From NCBI RefSeq assembly GCF_000220395.1, contig NW_004086313.1:34939-98938 (forward strand): DNA of 64,000 nt, in the 5' to 3' direction. Source of the stretch: Ichthyophthirius multifiliis (Eukaryota > Ciliophora > Oligohymenophorea > Hymenostomatida). Position 1 is the stretch's first letter; each line of letters starts with the position of its first letter. The translations under genes and the position numbers were made by a program. The notes beneath the pieces were generated by a model. It was not told the DNA's origin. It saw only the letters and a list, made by a program, of their open reading frames with translations, and searched no databases. Positions 1 through 11,993 of the stretch are shown piece after piece.

Positions 1-89
1 GTTTATCATTAATGCATTTAATGAATATCTAAATGGCTAAAATATAAAAAAATAAATAAAATAATATATATATTATATATTATATATAT

Positions 90-120
<31 letters not shown>

Positions 121-1423
121 TTATTTTTATATAAATTACTGAAATATATTATATCCAACTAATCCAAGATGGCATCTTACTTAAATTAATATAAAACCCT
201 GCAAATAATGCAAATGAATATAATAGCATCTTTTCGAAATATATATAAAATATAAAAGAAATTAAAATATACTGGTGATATAGCTGTTACAACAGTATTA
301 TTTGTAAAAATACTTCCAATCATTAAACCTAACCCATTTCCGGCTAAAGAAAGCACAACTAAAATTAAACCTTTATTTATATTTAAAATTTTATATATTT
401 TATAAAAAATACATGATATTCCAAATCCTTCAGTTCTCTATGAAGTTAGCCAATAAATTATTGAATTAAATAATATAGGATATAAAATAACATAAGGAAT
501 TTCGACAATAAGCTTTCCATAAAAATAAGAATAAACTCTATATGTGTTTGAGTTTTCTTCTTTTAAAAATAAGTTTCGTTCCTTAGGAACTATTATAAAA
601 AAAATGCTAAACCAAAAAAATATAAAAATATAATACACAATTAAACATAAGTTATCATAATATTTAAAAATATAGCTATAGAAATAAAAAACATTAAACC
701 AGTAATATTTGAGACCCATTTAACTATTTAATTTTAATCTTTACTATCAATTGAAGGTTAGTCTTGTCCAATAAACCACCATAGACTAGAAACAAGAAAA
801 CATAAAATAATTAATTAAATTATTTTAGATTTTAAGAGCAATGGTTATCTTTTAAAATTAAGAAAAGCCCTATGTGCAATTACTTTAGTTTCGTAAATAA
901 AAGGATTTGTTTTTATTATTTGTATTATTTTTTCTTGTTTGTCAATACAAAAGTTTTCTATTTCTTATAATATATTATTTTGTATATTTTAATCATATGC
1001 ACTTTTTGAAAATAATTGATAAGAAATGTCTTTTGAATTAAGAATAAACATGAAAAAATCAGCAGGATTGCAAAATTATGGAAATTCATAATCGTTATTT
1101 TATAAATATTAAACTATTTAATCAGCTTTTCCTTAATAAACTGTTTAACCATCTTATAATAAAAGTAACCTATCAAGTTATTAAAAAATTTCACTGTTAG
1201 GTTAATTTATAGTAAAGATTATAGTTTTTCCATCTTATGTAGATAATTATTATAATATGTTTATTAATTATAGTGATGAAAAATTATCAAGACCAGTTGT
1301 GGGTTCTATATAAAAAATTTTATTAAATTTTTGAAATATAAAAAAGTATATTGATATATATATTAAAAAATTAATAATATATAAAAGAATTTAAATAAAT
1401 ATTAAAGCAATAATAATATATTA

Positions 1424-1466
<43 letters not shown>

Positions 1467-2374
1467 ATAAATATATTTATATTTTTTTTTTTTTTATATA
1501 TATATATATATATAAATCTAATATTTAATATAATATTAATATACATATAATATATATTCAATATTAATTATTTTTCATAATGTATATTTATAAATACCAT
1601 CTAATATTATTAATTCAGGATTATTAATTAATTCAATTCCTATATTAGTTCTTTTTCTTTCTCCAATACTTATTCCTTTAACATAAACTCCACCAACCTG
1701 TATTATTTATTTATTATTATTTATTTTTCAAGTAAATATAGATATATTTTTAATACAAATAAAAATTTGTTACAAAACTATTTTAGCAATTTTCTAGTTT
1801 TAGTTTTTGAACTATTTAATTTACTTTTTGTTAAATATCTATATTTTATTATATAAGCTTTAGTTTTGCTGCAAATTCGATTGTTTCTATATATATTATA
1901 TTTTACTTTGTTTAAATTTTTAATATTTTATTACCTCTAACTGTCAACGTTTCTAATAATATATCGTCTTAAAAAACAAATGCTGATGTACTACTAAATT
2001 AAATAGAATTATATTTGTAATTATTCATATAAATCTAAATATAAAAAATAAATAAACTTTATTAATATATTTTTTTTGAATAACTTCTCCCTATATTTTG
2101 TATTATTTATTATTATCAAGTTTTTTTGCTAAAACATTTAAAAAAGTCGTTTTTCCTGAACCTTTTTTTTTTTTTTTTTTAATTTTAAATGGTATTTTAT
2201 TTTACCTGAAGGACCCATTATAGCTAATGTTTGGCCAGAAATTACATATCCAGTACAATTTTATAATAATGTTTTATATTTTTTACTTTTGACAGAATTT
2301 TTGTCAATAACTTCAACATTTAAATTAATCCATTTTAAGTTAAATTTTTATTTTCCAAGCAAAGGCGCATTCAT
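1..2374 (-). CDS. ABCG-family ABC transporter, C-terminal end cut by window edge
   Basis: Half transporter with the ATP-binding domain first and the membrane domain second, the ABCG (White) order; such proteins export lipids, sterols or drugs across membranes. The start at 2374 gives MNAPLLGK. Walker A (GPSGSGKTT) is split by an intron of about 43 nt near 2163-2205. The signature loop near 1640-1700 reads GISIGERKR, where GISGGERKR is usual. Walker B is LILDEPTTGLD, spliced between about 1610 and 1297. The membrane part includes VPKERNLFLKEENSNTYR at 540-600, typical of ABC2 domains, and KMPSWISWIQY near 160. An exon at about 1-40 encodes RYSLNALMIN, so the gene runs off the left edge. At least five introns. 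The substrate cannot be told from sequence. Family assignment is secure; exon limits are approximate. Confidence 0.93.
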
Positions 2375-2516
2375 ATTTTTTTTTTTAATAATTCTTATAT
2401 ATAAAAAAGTAATAAAAAAAATATATATATAATTTATTAAAAATATAAATAGAATAAAAAAAAAATTCTTAAAATAAAAAAAAAAATGAAAATTATATAT
2501 CTTAATAACAAAAAAT

Positions 2517-3473
2517 TCAAATATTTTCATATTATTAAATAAAATTAAGTTTTCCTTCACTTCTATATTTTTCAATTTCTTAATTATCTAACCAATTAGT
2601 TATTTTTCCTTCTTCCCAAACACCAATTTTATCTTACTAACCTTTAGAAATTTACATTCTGAACCCATGCTATTTTCCCATTTTCTATTATTCAATATAT
2701 TTCTTCCCATCAGCCTAAACAAAAACACCTAATCCATGCTTTTTGTCTTCAAAATATTCACCTTCATAATATTTCCCATCAGGCCATTTAATATTGCCTT
2801 TTCCATGCATTTTATTCTAAATCCAATCTCCTTCATAAACTCTTCCGTCAGGCGATCTATAAATACCGTTTCCCTCAATCACATTATTTTTAAATTCTCC
2901 TTCATATTCAGATTTATCAGAAAATTTTAAATATCCTTTCCCTTCTTTTTGACCATTGACGTATAATCCTTCATGTTTTGCATGATCAGGCCAAATTTCA
3001 ACTCCGTTTCCATGTTATTTATCATCTTTCCATTAACCTTCGTATTTGGCTCCATTTACGTGATAATATATACCAAAGCCATTAGCTTTATCGTTAGACC
3101 ATTCTCCATCGTATATATCACCTGAAGAATGGGTTAATTTACCCCTTCCATATGATTTATTTTGTTGCCAATAACCTTCATATTATGAACCATTTGCCCA
3201 TTTTTATTTTCCATAACCATCTTTCATTCCATTTAACCATTCTCCTTCATATATAACTCCCTTTTCTAATGTGATTGGAGGGAGTTTTTATCTTTCGAGG
3301 TTTTCTGATTCATATTTACAATCTATGCTCGTATTTTAGTTAAATTTATCGTAATTATTTTATACTCAATTTTATTGAATTATTACTTTTTATGAAGGAA
3401 AATTTAAAAATTCATTTTTTAATTCGTTTTTAATTTCTCCTTATTTTTATAAACAACATGAACAGTTTCCCAT
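2517..3473 (-). CDS. MORN-repeat protein
   Basis: A run of about nine MORN units (pattern YEGEW-x-NG-x-K-x-G-x-G), for example [29 protein letters not shown] and YEGDWIQNKMHGKG, ending at TGA 2517 after QQYENI. MORN repeats form an elongated sheet that binds lipid or scaffolds membrane and cytoskeletal complexes. The most 5' ATG, at 3473, gives MGNCSCC, a good N-myristoylation/palmitoylation leader. Reading on from it meets an in-frame TGA near 3376 before the repeats (LPPITLEKG, then YEGEW). An intron of about 85 nt with a GTTTAT donor inside the leader would restore the frame, but I cannot prove it. The ABCG gene starts 143 nt downstream on the same strand. Partners unknown. Confidence 0.88.
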
Positions 3474-3796
3474 GATTTTTTTTTTTAAACAAAAAAAAAA
3501 TTATCTTTTAAATACCTTATTTTTTATAAAAAATGTTAATACTAAATCTAATAAAATTCATGAATTAAATATTTTTTAAATAAGATAATAATATAAAAAT
3601 AAAATGCTCATATTTTATAATAAAATAAATAATAAATGTATTATTTTAAATGCAAATAAAATAAAAAAATTATTTATATAAATATTGCTTTTTTTTTCTT
3701 TTTTTTTTTTCTAATAATTACATATGTAAAATATATTATAAAAAATTATTAATATAAATTTATTTATTTTATATTGTTTAAGATACTGTTTTATTT

Positions 3797-4306
3797 TCAA
3801 TATGTCCACAATTATTTATTTAAATGTTCTTTTTCTAATATAATTTTTCCTTCTTTATATTTTTAAGATTCTTCGTACGCTTTAAACTTTGATAAATATA
3901 AATATAAGTTATTTTATAAAATATAATATATAATAAAATCAAAAATACATATTTCCATCCTAAAACAGTATCACATTTTTTACATGATATATTACTAACA
4001 ATATGAATTCCTGTCAATAAAGTTTATTCTTCTTAAGCTGCACATTTAACATTTATTCTTATTTAATAAATTATAATTAGATTTATTTTTATTTTTTATT
4101 ATTTATATTACACTGAATTTAACAAATATGCTTTTCCATTTTAACCTTTAAATGCCTATTTTATTTTTATCCTATTAATCAATTTTTCAATTTTTTAATT
4201 TTTATACTTTTGATATTAGCTCATTATATGAAGCTAAATGAGTATTACAAATTTTACATGTAAATATATTGTTTCCTTCTATATAATCTAAATATACCCT
4301 TCCCAT
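3797..4306 (-). CDS. Yippee-like zinc-binding protein
   Basis: Short protein matching the Yippee fold along its length: MGRVYLDYIEGN start, first zinc pair TCKICNTHLA, then KAFKGQNGKAYLLNSV, NVKCAAQEEQTLLTGIHIV, second zinc pair SCKKCDTVLGWKY, and KAYEESQKYKEGKIILE before TGA 3797. The two CxxC pairs are intact. Introns of about 50-70 nt lie after ISK, after LLNSV and after GWKY. Length of about 120 aa matches the usual Yippee size. Yippee proteins are small conserved eukaryotic proteins related to the cereblon/Mis18 zinc fold and found in nuclear and centrosomal settings; the exact role here is unknown. Identification is confident from the ordered motifs. Confidence 0.95.
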
Positions 4307-4394
4307 TTTTAAAATTTGAAGATTATTTTTTAATTTTTACTTTATTTATTAATAAAAAATGTTCAAAAATATAATAAAAATAATTTATTTTCAA

Positions 4395-4430
<36 letters not shown>

Positions 4431-4447
4431 TCTATTTATATATATAT

Positions 4448-4504
<57 letters not shown>

Positions 4505-4545
4505 TAATTAATATTAATTTATATATTTTTTTTATATATTTATTT

Positions 4546-7500
4546 TCATAATATCTAATATTATAAATTAATTCTTTCCTGCATTTCTACTATACTTTTT
4601 GTTTTAAGAACTTATTAATGAAATTTTATATATTTCTTTTTTTTTTTTAAAAAAAAAAAAGTAAATGTATGATAAAATATATTTTTTATATACTCCTAGA
4701 ATTTAACATATTCCAATAAATGTTTAATTTATATCATCTTCTAATGATTAATCAAATTAATTATCGATTTACCATAAATATCTTTCTTTTTAAATAGATT
4801 ATTTCATAAGATGTTCATCAATTGAATCTATTTTTAATTGATTTAATTTTAGATGATTTTTCATTTACTCTTACATAACTTAATAATTTGTTATTTATGA
4901 AATTGCATTATTAATTCTTTCCTAATTTTTTTACAGTTTAATATTCCCGATATGTTTCATAAAATCAAAAAGAATATTTTATATTTATAAAATACTAATA
5001 TCATCCATTTATAATTTCGCCGAAAAAAGTATAATGGATTTAATAGATTTAATAACAACTTCATTAGTTTATTATTTAAATTCGAAAAGTTAGCATCCTA
5101 ATTTAAGTAAAATAACTTTAAGCATGTCCCTGCTCATTCTATATAAATAATCATTTGAATTAGTATTATATTCTTATATATAATGCAAATAATCTAAAGA
5201 TTCAATATAATTCTCTTCATTTAAAATTAGTTAGAAAACATGTAATAATGCAAAACAACTTTATACCTTATTTAAATATAAATTATATTCCATATCTAAT
5301 TTCTCAATATCTTTTTTACTTAAAATTATTTTATTTGGAGCCTTGAATTCACCCATAATTTCGAAATTACTTTTTAATTTCTGTATTAATCTTTTATAAT
5401 TAGTCATTTATATAGTATCCAAAGAAAATTTATTTTTAGATTATTCCTTAATAGAAACATCCAATAAATGGTATTTTAGGAGTTCCTCAATACTATTACT
5501 TTAAAATCTCAAATAAATTGCGAAATTTCCTAAAGGAGGCAATGTTCCTTATCTTTTTTATTTTTCGTATTTTTTTCTTACATATTCATTCAAAAAAACA
5601 AATCTTTTAGAATAATTATCGGATATTTTATCCGCTAAAAAACTTATTTCATATTATTCTAATTCTTAATATTATTTTTCGTTTTCTATATATATTTCTT
5701 TTTTCAACTATTCTTATACAAATTATTTTATTGTGTATTTTTAATTATCACTTGTAAGCAAATCTACAGTTTATATACTTTCTTAATTGTCTTTTTCCAT
5801 TAATTCAAATGTATATTCAAAAAGGCTTTCCGTATTATCCTATATATAAATTAAACAATAAGCACTAGTCATTTAGTAGCCTATTGCTTATTGCATTACT
5901 GTTTCTTCAGTTTCTTCTGCTACTTATGTATCATTAAATGAAAACCATTTTTTCCTATCACGAACGTATATATAAGCATAATAATGACCAGAATCTTTAA
6001 AATAAAAAGCAAATATTATTTTTTTCTCTCTTTTTTTTACCTGCATATCCTTTGTGAATTAAAATTGCGTGTAAAAAATATTTATTTTTCTGAAGATTTT
6101 TATATATTTTATCTATTTCAGACTTTTTAATTTTATTAAAAATTAAAAAATTATGAATTTAAGTTACATTTATGTTTTAAAGCTGATTTTCTAATTAGTT
6201 GATAAAATTTTATGTCTATTCTTAAAAGTTTAATAAAACTTAAGGAATTTTTTAATTAACAAATTATTTTCTTTATTAATTTAGATCTTTTATACTTTAA
6301 TTTAAATCATCTATATTTTTGTCTTTTTAATTTTCTACTAGTATTTGATTTTTATCTTATGTATTAATAATATTATTGTTAATATTTTAATTATTAAGAT
6401 TATTATTAATAATATCATCAAAAAAGTCAACATTTTACATTTAACTATTATTATTATTATTAATAACTTAATCATTTAGATCTAATAAATTAATATTATT
6501 TTCCAAAATATTATCTTCAACAAAGAATTAAGACACTGTTTGATTACCATTTTATGCTTCTAATTTAATTTCTTTTTTAGGTGAAAATTTCTCCTACTTT
6601 ATTGATACTTATTATAATTCTTATTAATTTTCAGTAATAATTTTAACTGTATTTTAAATAATATCCGTAATAGATAAATTCAAATTTTAAAAATTTTTTA
6701 TTCTAGAAAGTTCTTATTATAAAATATCTCTCTTTTTTTATTTGTATAGTTTTTTTTTTTAATTTAATAAAAAAATTTACTTATTATTTTAAAGCTTTTA
6801 ATTTAGGTTTATTTTCTAAAATATAATCTCTATTTTCTAATAAAAATCTATCAATATAAATCTCCTTTTCAAAATAAAATGGCGTATTTAATTTTTCAGG
6901 AAATCCTTTTTCTTTATTATAAACAACTCTTTGAATTTAAAACATTAAAGTTTCCGGTTTTTTTGTAATCCAACAAGTTTTTTCCATCTCTGTTTATTAT
7001 CCAACATTATTTTTAAAATCATTTATATAAAGTGTATTATGGTTTTCCCAACTAGTATATAAATCTTAATATTATAAATCTAAAATAATAGGCGAAAAAA
7101 CGCTTTCTTCTGAATGCTATTTCAATTATCCGTTTTAATAATAAGCCACAAATTCTTTCCTTTTTCCAAAAAAAAGCTTATTAATTAATGAATCTTCATC
7201 CTCTAGCATTAATGATAGTTGTCTTTTTTACGGTTTATTCGGTGTCAAATCTTCATTTAACAAATCTTATGTTTGTACTTATTATTATTATTATTATGTT
7301 AATCCTAATATTTTTTGATGATCTTTGCCTTTTTATAATTATAAACCTTCTTAAATTCTTTCCAAAAATAATAAATTAAATTCCTCAACGTCCTTTTATT
7401 CGCCTAAAATCACTTATTTTCCTTCATTATCGACTATATTTTCTAATACAGACCGCGGGCATGCATATTTTTTATCCGATAAAATCATAAATCCAAAAAG

Positions 7501-7688
7501 CCTTTATAAGCCTAAAACAAGTCTTATAGAAGCTTGTAATCTTGCTTGCTTTTATGGACTTAAATTGCTAAAATTAATATCTTATTAGCATCTATAATTC
7601 ATGATTGCTTCTAAAAATTTAGGTAAGTAGAAATATGATTATATTAATGAATTAAAATAACACGCTTTATTGTAGTAAAAAAATATAG

Positions 7689-7749
<61 letters not shown>

Positions 7750-7934
7750 AAATATTACTATTGCCATAATTTAATAACCCTACTGGTTATCCTTCTTTTC
7801 TTAATCTTTAATTAATTGGCAATATTTCATGCGTTTATTAATTTTGGTTTTAATCCTAAATATTATTATTTTCTTAATTTTTGTTTTAAATTTATTAATT
7901 TTATTCCTTTTCTCTTTTATTTTTTTTTTTAAAA

Positions 7935-8000
<66 letters not shown>

Positions 8001-8202
8001 TAAAATATATTTTTTTTTACTAAAGATATACAATAACATCCAAAATAGGCTTATTTTATGTTGTTGAAATTTCTACAGCTCTATAAATCAAATCAGTTTT
8101 AAAACCCATTTCTTAAAGTTTTTAAACAACTTCATCTGATATATATGATGATTATTATTATTGCTATTATACTTGCTATATTTATTCGTTTTGTCTATAC
8201 AT
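4546..8202 (-). CDS. UBA-containing ubiquitin-specific protease (USP, C19 family)
   Basis: Large deubiquitinase. It opens with MYRQNEQ and a Gln run, then a UBA domain (EVVQKLQEMGFKTDLIYRAV) that should bind ubiquitin. The catalytic Cys box reads GLLNYGNTCYFNSLIQ, spliced between N and T across a long (TA)n intron (about 7680-7760). A USP body follows (KQARLQASIRLVLGLQRLFG; TLMFQIQRVVYNKEKGFP), then the His box SGHYYAYIYV near 5965-5990, a downstream WFSFNDTQV, and SAYCLIYIQD. UBA plus this body recalls USP25/28; that subfamily is inference. A long helical, Gln-rich C-terminal region of more than 300 aa follows. I place the stop at 4546 after splicing a poly-A/T intron near 4640-4690; the last 150 nt are uncertain. 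Catalytic residues look intact, so an active protease is expected. Confidence 0.9.
7691..7747. repeat. (TA)n tract inside a USP intron
   Basis: Pure AT dinucleotide run of about 57 bp forming most of the intron that splits the catalytic Cys box of the protease. A second run, at 7937-7997, lies in the preceding intron. Confidence 0.9.
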
Positions 8203-9371
8203 TTTATATGAATATATTATTTTTTTTATTTTTTATTAATTTAAAGAAACTTATTTTATTTTATTTTTAAAAAAAAGAAATCAAATAAAAAATATAAATT
8301 AAATATTCAAAATTAAAGAAAGTAATTTATTTTATAATAATTTTTTATAAATATATTTTTAATATTTTTAAGTCTTAAAAAAAATATAGATAATCAATTT
8401 TACTTTAAAATTATGCCACAATTTTTTAATATTTAGATTTTGATTAATAATATTTAAATAAATGCAATACAAAATTTAATTTATTTAATTTTTATTTTTT
8501 AGATATTCATCTATTTTATTTTACATATTAATTTAAAATAAATATATAATATAAATTTATTTATATGCTATTAATAAATTGATAATGTATATTTAATTAT
8601 AAAAATTATATAAAATAACTTTCAATTATATAAATATTTTTTATTTTATTTTCTATTTGTTATTTTTATTTTTAATATAATTTTTTAAAAAAAAACTCTA
8701 TATAAAAAAAATACAAGAAAAACGTGTCATTATTTTATATAGTTTTTAAATAAAAATTACATAAAAAATATTAAAAAATAATATGAAAAAGTAATAAATA
8801 ATAATAGTAAAATTTAATTAAAATATTTTTATTTATAATTAAAAAATCTAGATAATATTTAGACAATTATTCTTATTTTTTGTTAAATTACTTAATTAAC
8901 AAAACAACTATTACTATAAATTTTTATATTGATTAAAACATAAATAAAATAAAAATATTTATTTTTTATAATTTATTTTTTTATTTTGAATAAATAAGCT
9001 TTTTTTTTTTTTAATAAAAATAAATGAAATATTAAATTTAATTTTTTTTTTTTGATATAATTTTATTTTTTTCTATTTTAAATATAAATAATGTACTTAT
9101 CATATGATTAATATTTATAAAAATAAGATAAGGATTTATTTTATAAAATACAATTAATTTCAAACAATTTTAAATATTATAAATGTAAAATTAGTAATAT
9201 TTTTCTATTTCTTTTTTTTTAATTTTATTGATTTATACAATTTATAATCATATTTTTTTCTTCTTTTTATAGCAATGATTATTTATATAAAAAATAAAAA
9301 AGTTTTAGAGGAAAAAAAAAAAAAATATAACAATTAAGAAATCTATAATATTTTTCTATATTATTCTTAAA
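8203..9371. other. Intergenic AT-rich stretch
   Basis: Lies between divergently oriented genes (USP on minus, a three-exon gene on plus). It is made of A/T homopolymers and mixed A/T; no long ciliate-code ORF, RNA gene or repeat family is visible. Both promoters must lie here. Confidence 0.6.
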
Positions 9372-10473
9372 ATGTAATATCAAAATTCAAAAAATACAGA
9401 TACGAATAGAAATAGATGTAGTCTAGCAATTTCAAAAAAAAGATAATATAAAATAGAAGCCTAAAAAAAAAAAGATAAAAATATATTAAATGTAGACCTA
9501 TTAAGAATATTAAAATGTTTATAGAAATAGGCGAAGAGCCTTTATTTTTTTTATATGGTAGCTTTTGTATAGATTTGAGATTTTACAAAGACTTAAATTA
9601 TGAAAAAATAGCAGCATGAAATTCTAAAATAAATATAACATAAATACTCTAATAAAAAGATTATATAACATTTAATTTTTAATAAATAGATTAGCCAATG
9701 AGAAATTTTAAGGCAGTTTAGTAAAGGCTAAAAAGTTGCTAAAATTAAGATTTAAAATAAATTTCTGATTTCTTGAATCAATATTAATAAATAATAGACT
9801 TAAGAATTTCTTAGATTTAATAAATAAAATAAAATATAAAAATAATTTAGAATATTTATAGGTAATTTAAAATCTAAGATATTAAGAATTTGAATAAATG
9901 AAAAATTTAATTATTAATGATTTAAATTAAAAAAGTGTTAAGTATTTGGCATTTACAACTAGTGCTAATTATAAAACAGGAGATAGTTAAATGATGTAAG
10001 TAATTTGCAATAATGATATTTTGCATTTTTTTGGAATAACGTAGGAATAATATTCGAAAATCGGAATGAGAAATGGGGGATTAGAAATTTTTGAATAAAT
10101 GTAATAATTATTATATATAAAAAATGTTTTAAATTGCATGCTATTCCCAAATTAATAAAATTATTTTTAAATTTAAATAAAAACTTTTGATAATATTGAT
10201 GTTTTAGTTAAATTATCTATTTAAAATTTTTTTATTCAAAACAATAATTTTTCAGAATTTATGGGTGATTTTGTACTTTAAATTTAATTTTTTGATGTCG
10301 ATGAACTTTAGTTATCAAGACTTTATTATATAAGAAATTAATAAATCTAAAATCCGTTAATCGAATGGGAGGAGAATTTTGAATATACCAAACAATCTAA
10401 TTTGTTAATTGATAAATTTTATTTAAAAAATGAACAGCTATATAAAAAAGGAAGAAAAAAGAAATCTGATTGA
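9372..10473 (+). CDS. Uncharacterised 296-aa protein, possible bZIP-like start
   Basis: Three exons keep one frame: 9372-9557, 9695-9861 and 9936-10473, with GT...AG introns of 137 and 74 nt, giving about 296 aa and TGA at 10471-10473. The N-terminus is strongly basic (NRNRCSLAISKKRQYKIE) and weakly recalls a bZIP basic region (N-x6-S-K-K-R). A Gln-rich helical middle follows (KAVQQRLKSCQNQDLKQ, QQIIDLRISQIQQIK). The C-terminal 180 aa form a compact mixed region (SVKYLAFTTSANYKTGDSQ, HFFGITQEQYSKIGMRNGG) that could be a PAS-like or other sensor fold. These likenesses are by eye only. I do not recognise a definite family. The single-frame solution across both introns makes a real gene likely. 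Confidence 0.75.
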
Positions 10474-11993
10474 TTTTTTTTTAAAATAACTTTTTTAATT
10501 TACTATATATTGTATTTAGTTTCTAAATAATACATATTATATTATTAAATTATAATTTTAAATATTTATTTTCTGGATAATAGATATTTATAAAAAAATG
10601 ATATATTATTTTTTACTAATTTAAAATTATTATATATATTATACGATAAATAAATATGAAAAAAAAAAAAAATTAGAATTTTTTATAAACAATAATTAAA
10701 TGCTCAAATTAATATTTATAAATAAACGATACTTTGTATCATAATAATTTTAAAAAGAATATAAAATGTTTTTTTTCTATTAATTGAAGCAATTAATTTA
10801 ATTTTTAAAACTTAGTGTTTCTAAATATTTTAATATACTCTATATAATAGTTATTCATTTTTAAAACCTATTATATATCATTAAAATAATTAATTTCATT
10901 TTATAACTATTAAAACTATTATTTTTTTAAATCATAAATATTAAATATATGTTTTTTTTAGAATCATATATTTTATTTATAACTTTACTTATTTGGATTA
11001 AATTATTAGAATTTGAATAAGATTGATATATGTATTATTAAATCAAAAATAAGATATCAATATATTAAAAAAGTCATTTTTTTTAATAAATATAATTAAA
11101 TTATTTTAATTTTGTATATATAAAAATAAAATAAAACAAATAAAAATATTAAAATAAATTAGATAAAATTTATAATTTATCTATTTTTTTTATCAGTAAA
11201 TATATTAAATATAACAATACAAAAGAAAATATTTCTTTTAATAAATATATATTACAATATATCTTTAATATTATTGTTGTTTTTAATTAATATATTAGTA
11301 GTATTTTAATATTATGTTAAAACATATTTAATTTTTATATTCTTTACATTTTATATTTAAATTTAAATAATTATTAAGTTAGTATGTTTTTCGTTTCATA
11401 TTATCTATTTTAACCTTATATTAATTAATATCAATTATAAATGAAATATATTTATTTATATAATAATTATTAAATAAAACCTTTATAAATTTTATATTAA
11501 ATATGGTATTTTATTCCAACATTTATTAAAAACTTATTGAAAAAATTAATTTTTTAATCTTTTTTTTTATTTTTTATTATCATTTTATTCTTATATAAAA
11601 ATAAAATGCTAAAAAAAAATAAGATTCAAACATTTATAATAAAAAACTTTGAAAAAAAGCTAATATATTATAATTCCAAATGTAAAACATTTATATTTAT
11701 TCGTTATAATTTTATTATTTTTTACTTAATAAAAATGATAATTATTTTTTTATTCTGTTTATAATTAATTAAATTATATTAAAAATTAAACATTATATAT
11801 TCAACATTATTCATAATTAAATAATGTTTTGATCTTTTTTTTTTTTTTTTTTAAAAAAAAAAAATATGTTGATTGATAATGAATTTTTTAAAAAAAAATC
11901 GTTTTATTTTTTATTTAGGAAGATTATTTATTATATACTAAATAAAAAAGTAAATGCATAAATTACATATATGTAAATATATATTTAATAGTT
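10474..11993. other. Intergenic AT-rich stretch between convergent genes
   Basis: About 1.5 kb of nearly pure A/T with scattered poly-A and poly-T runs between the plus-strand 296-aa gene and the minus-strand TPR gene. No ORF with coding character on either strand and no RNA gene recognised. Confidence 0.6.

Noticed and set aside
2348-2575. Minus-strand [13 protein letters not shown]...
   Set aside because: A standard-code frame through the spacer between the MORN and ABCG genes; only its last eight residues (MNAPLLGK) are the real ABCG start.
4391-4440. (ATT)n run as coding end of the protease
   Set aside because: It would read as poly-Ile in that frame; splicing at about 4640-4690 gives a more natural end at 4546.
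7188-7379. Plus-strand 63-aa ORF with a hydrophobic centre
   Set aside because: Antisense to the protease exon encoding a Gln run and acidic segment; the hydrophobicity comes from reading that exon backwards.
9500-9960. Apparent multiple frameshifts suggesting a pseudogene
   Set aside because: Two ordinary GT...AG introns (9558-9694 and 9862-9935) restore a single open frame of 296 codons.
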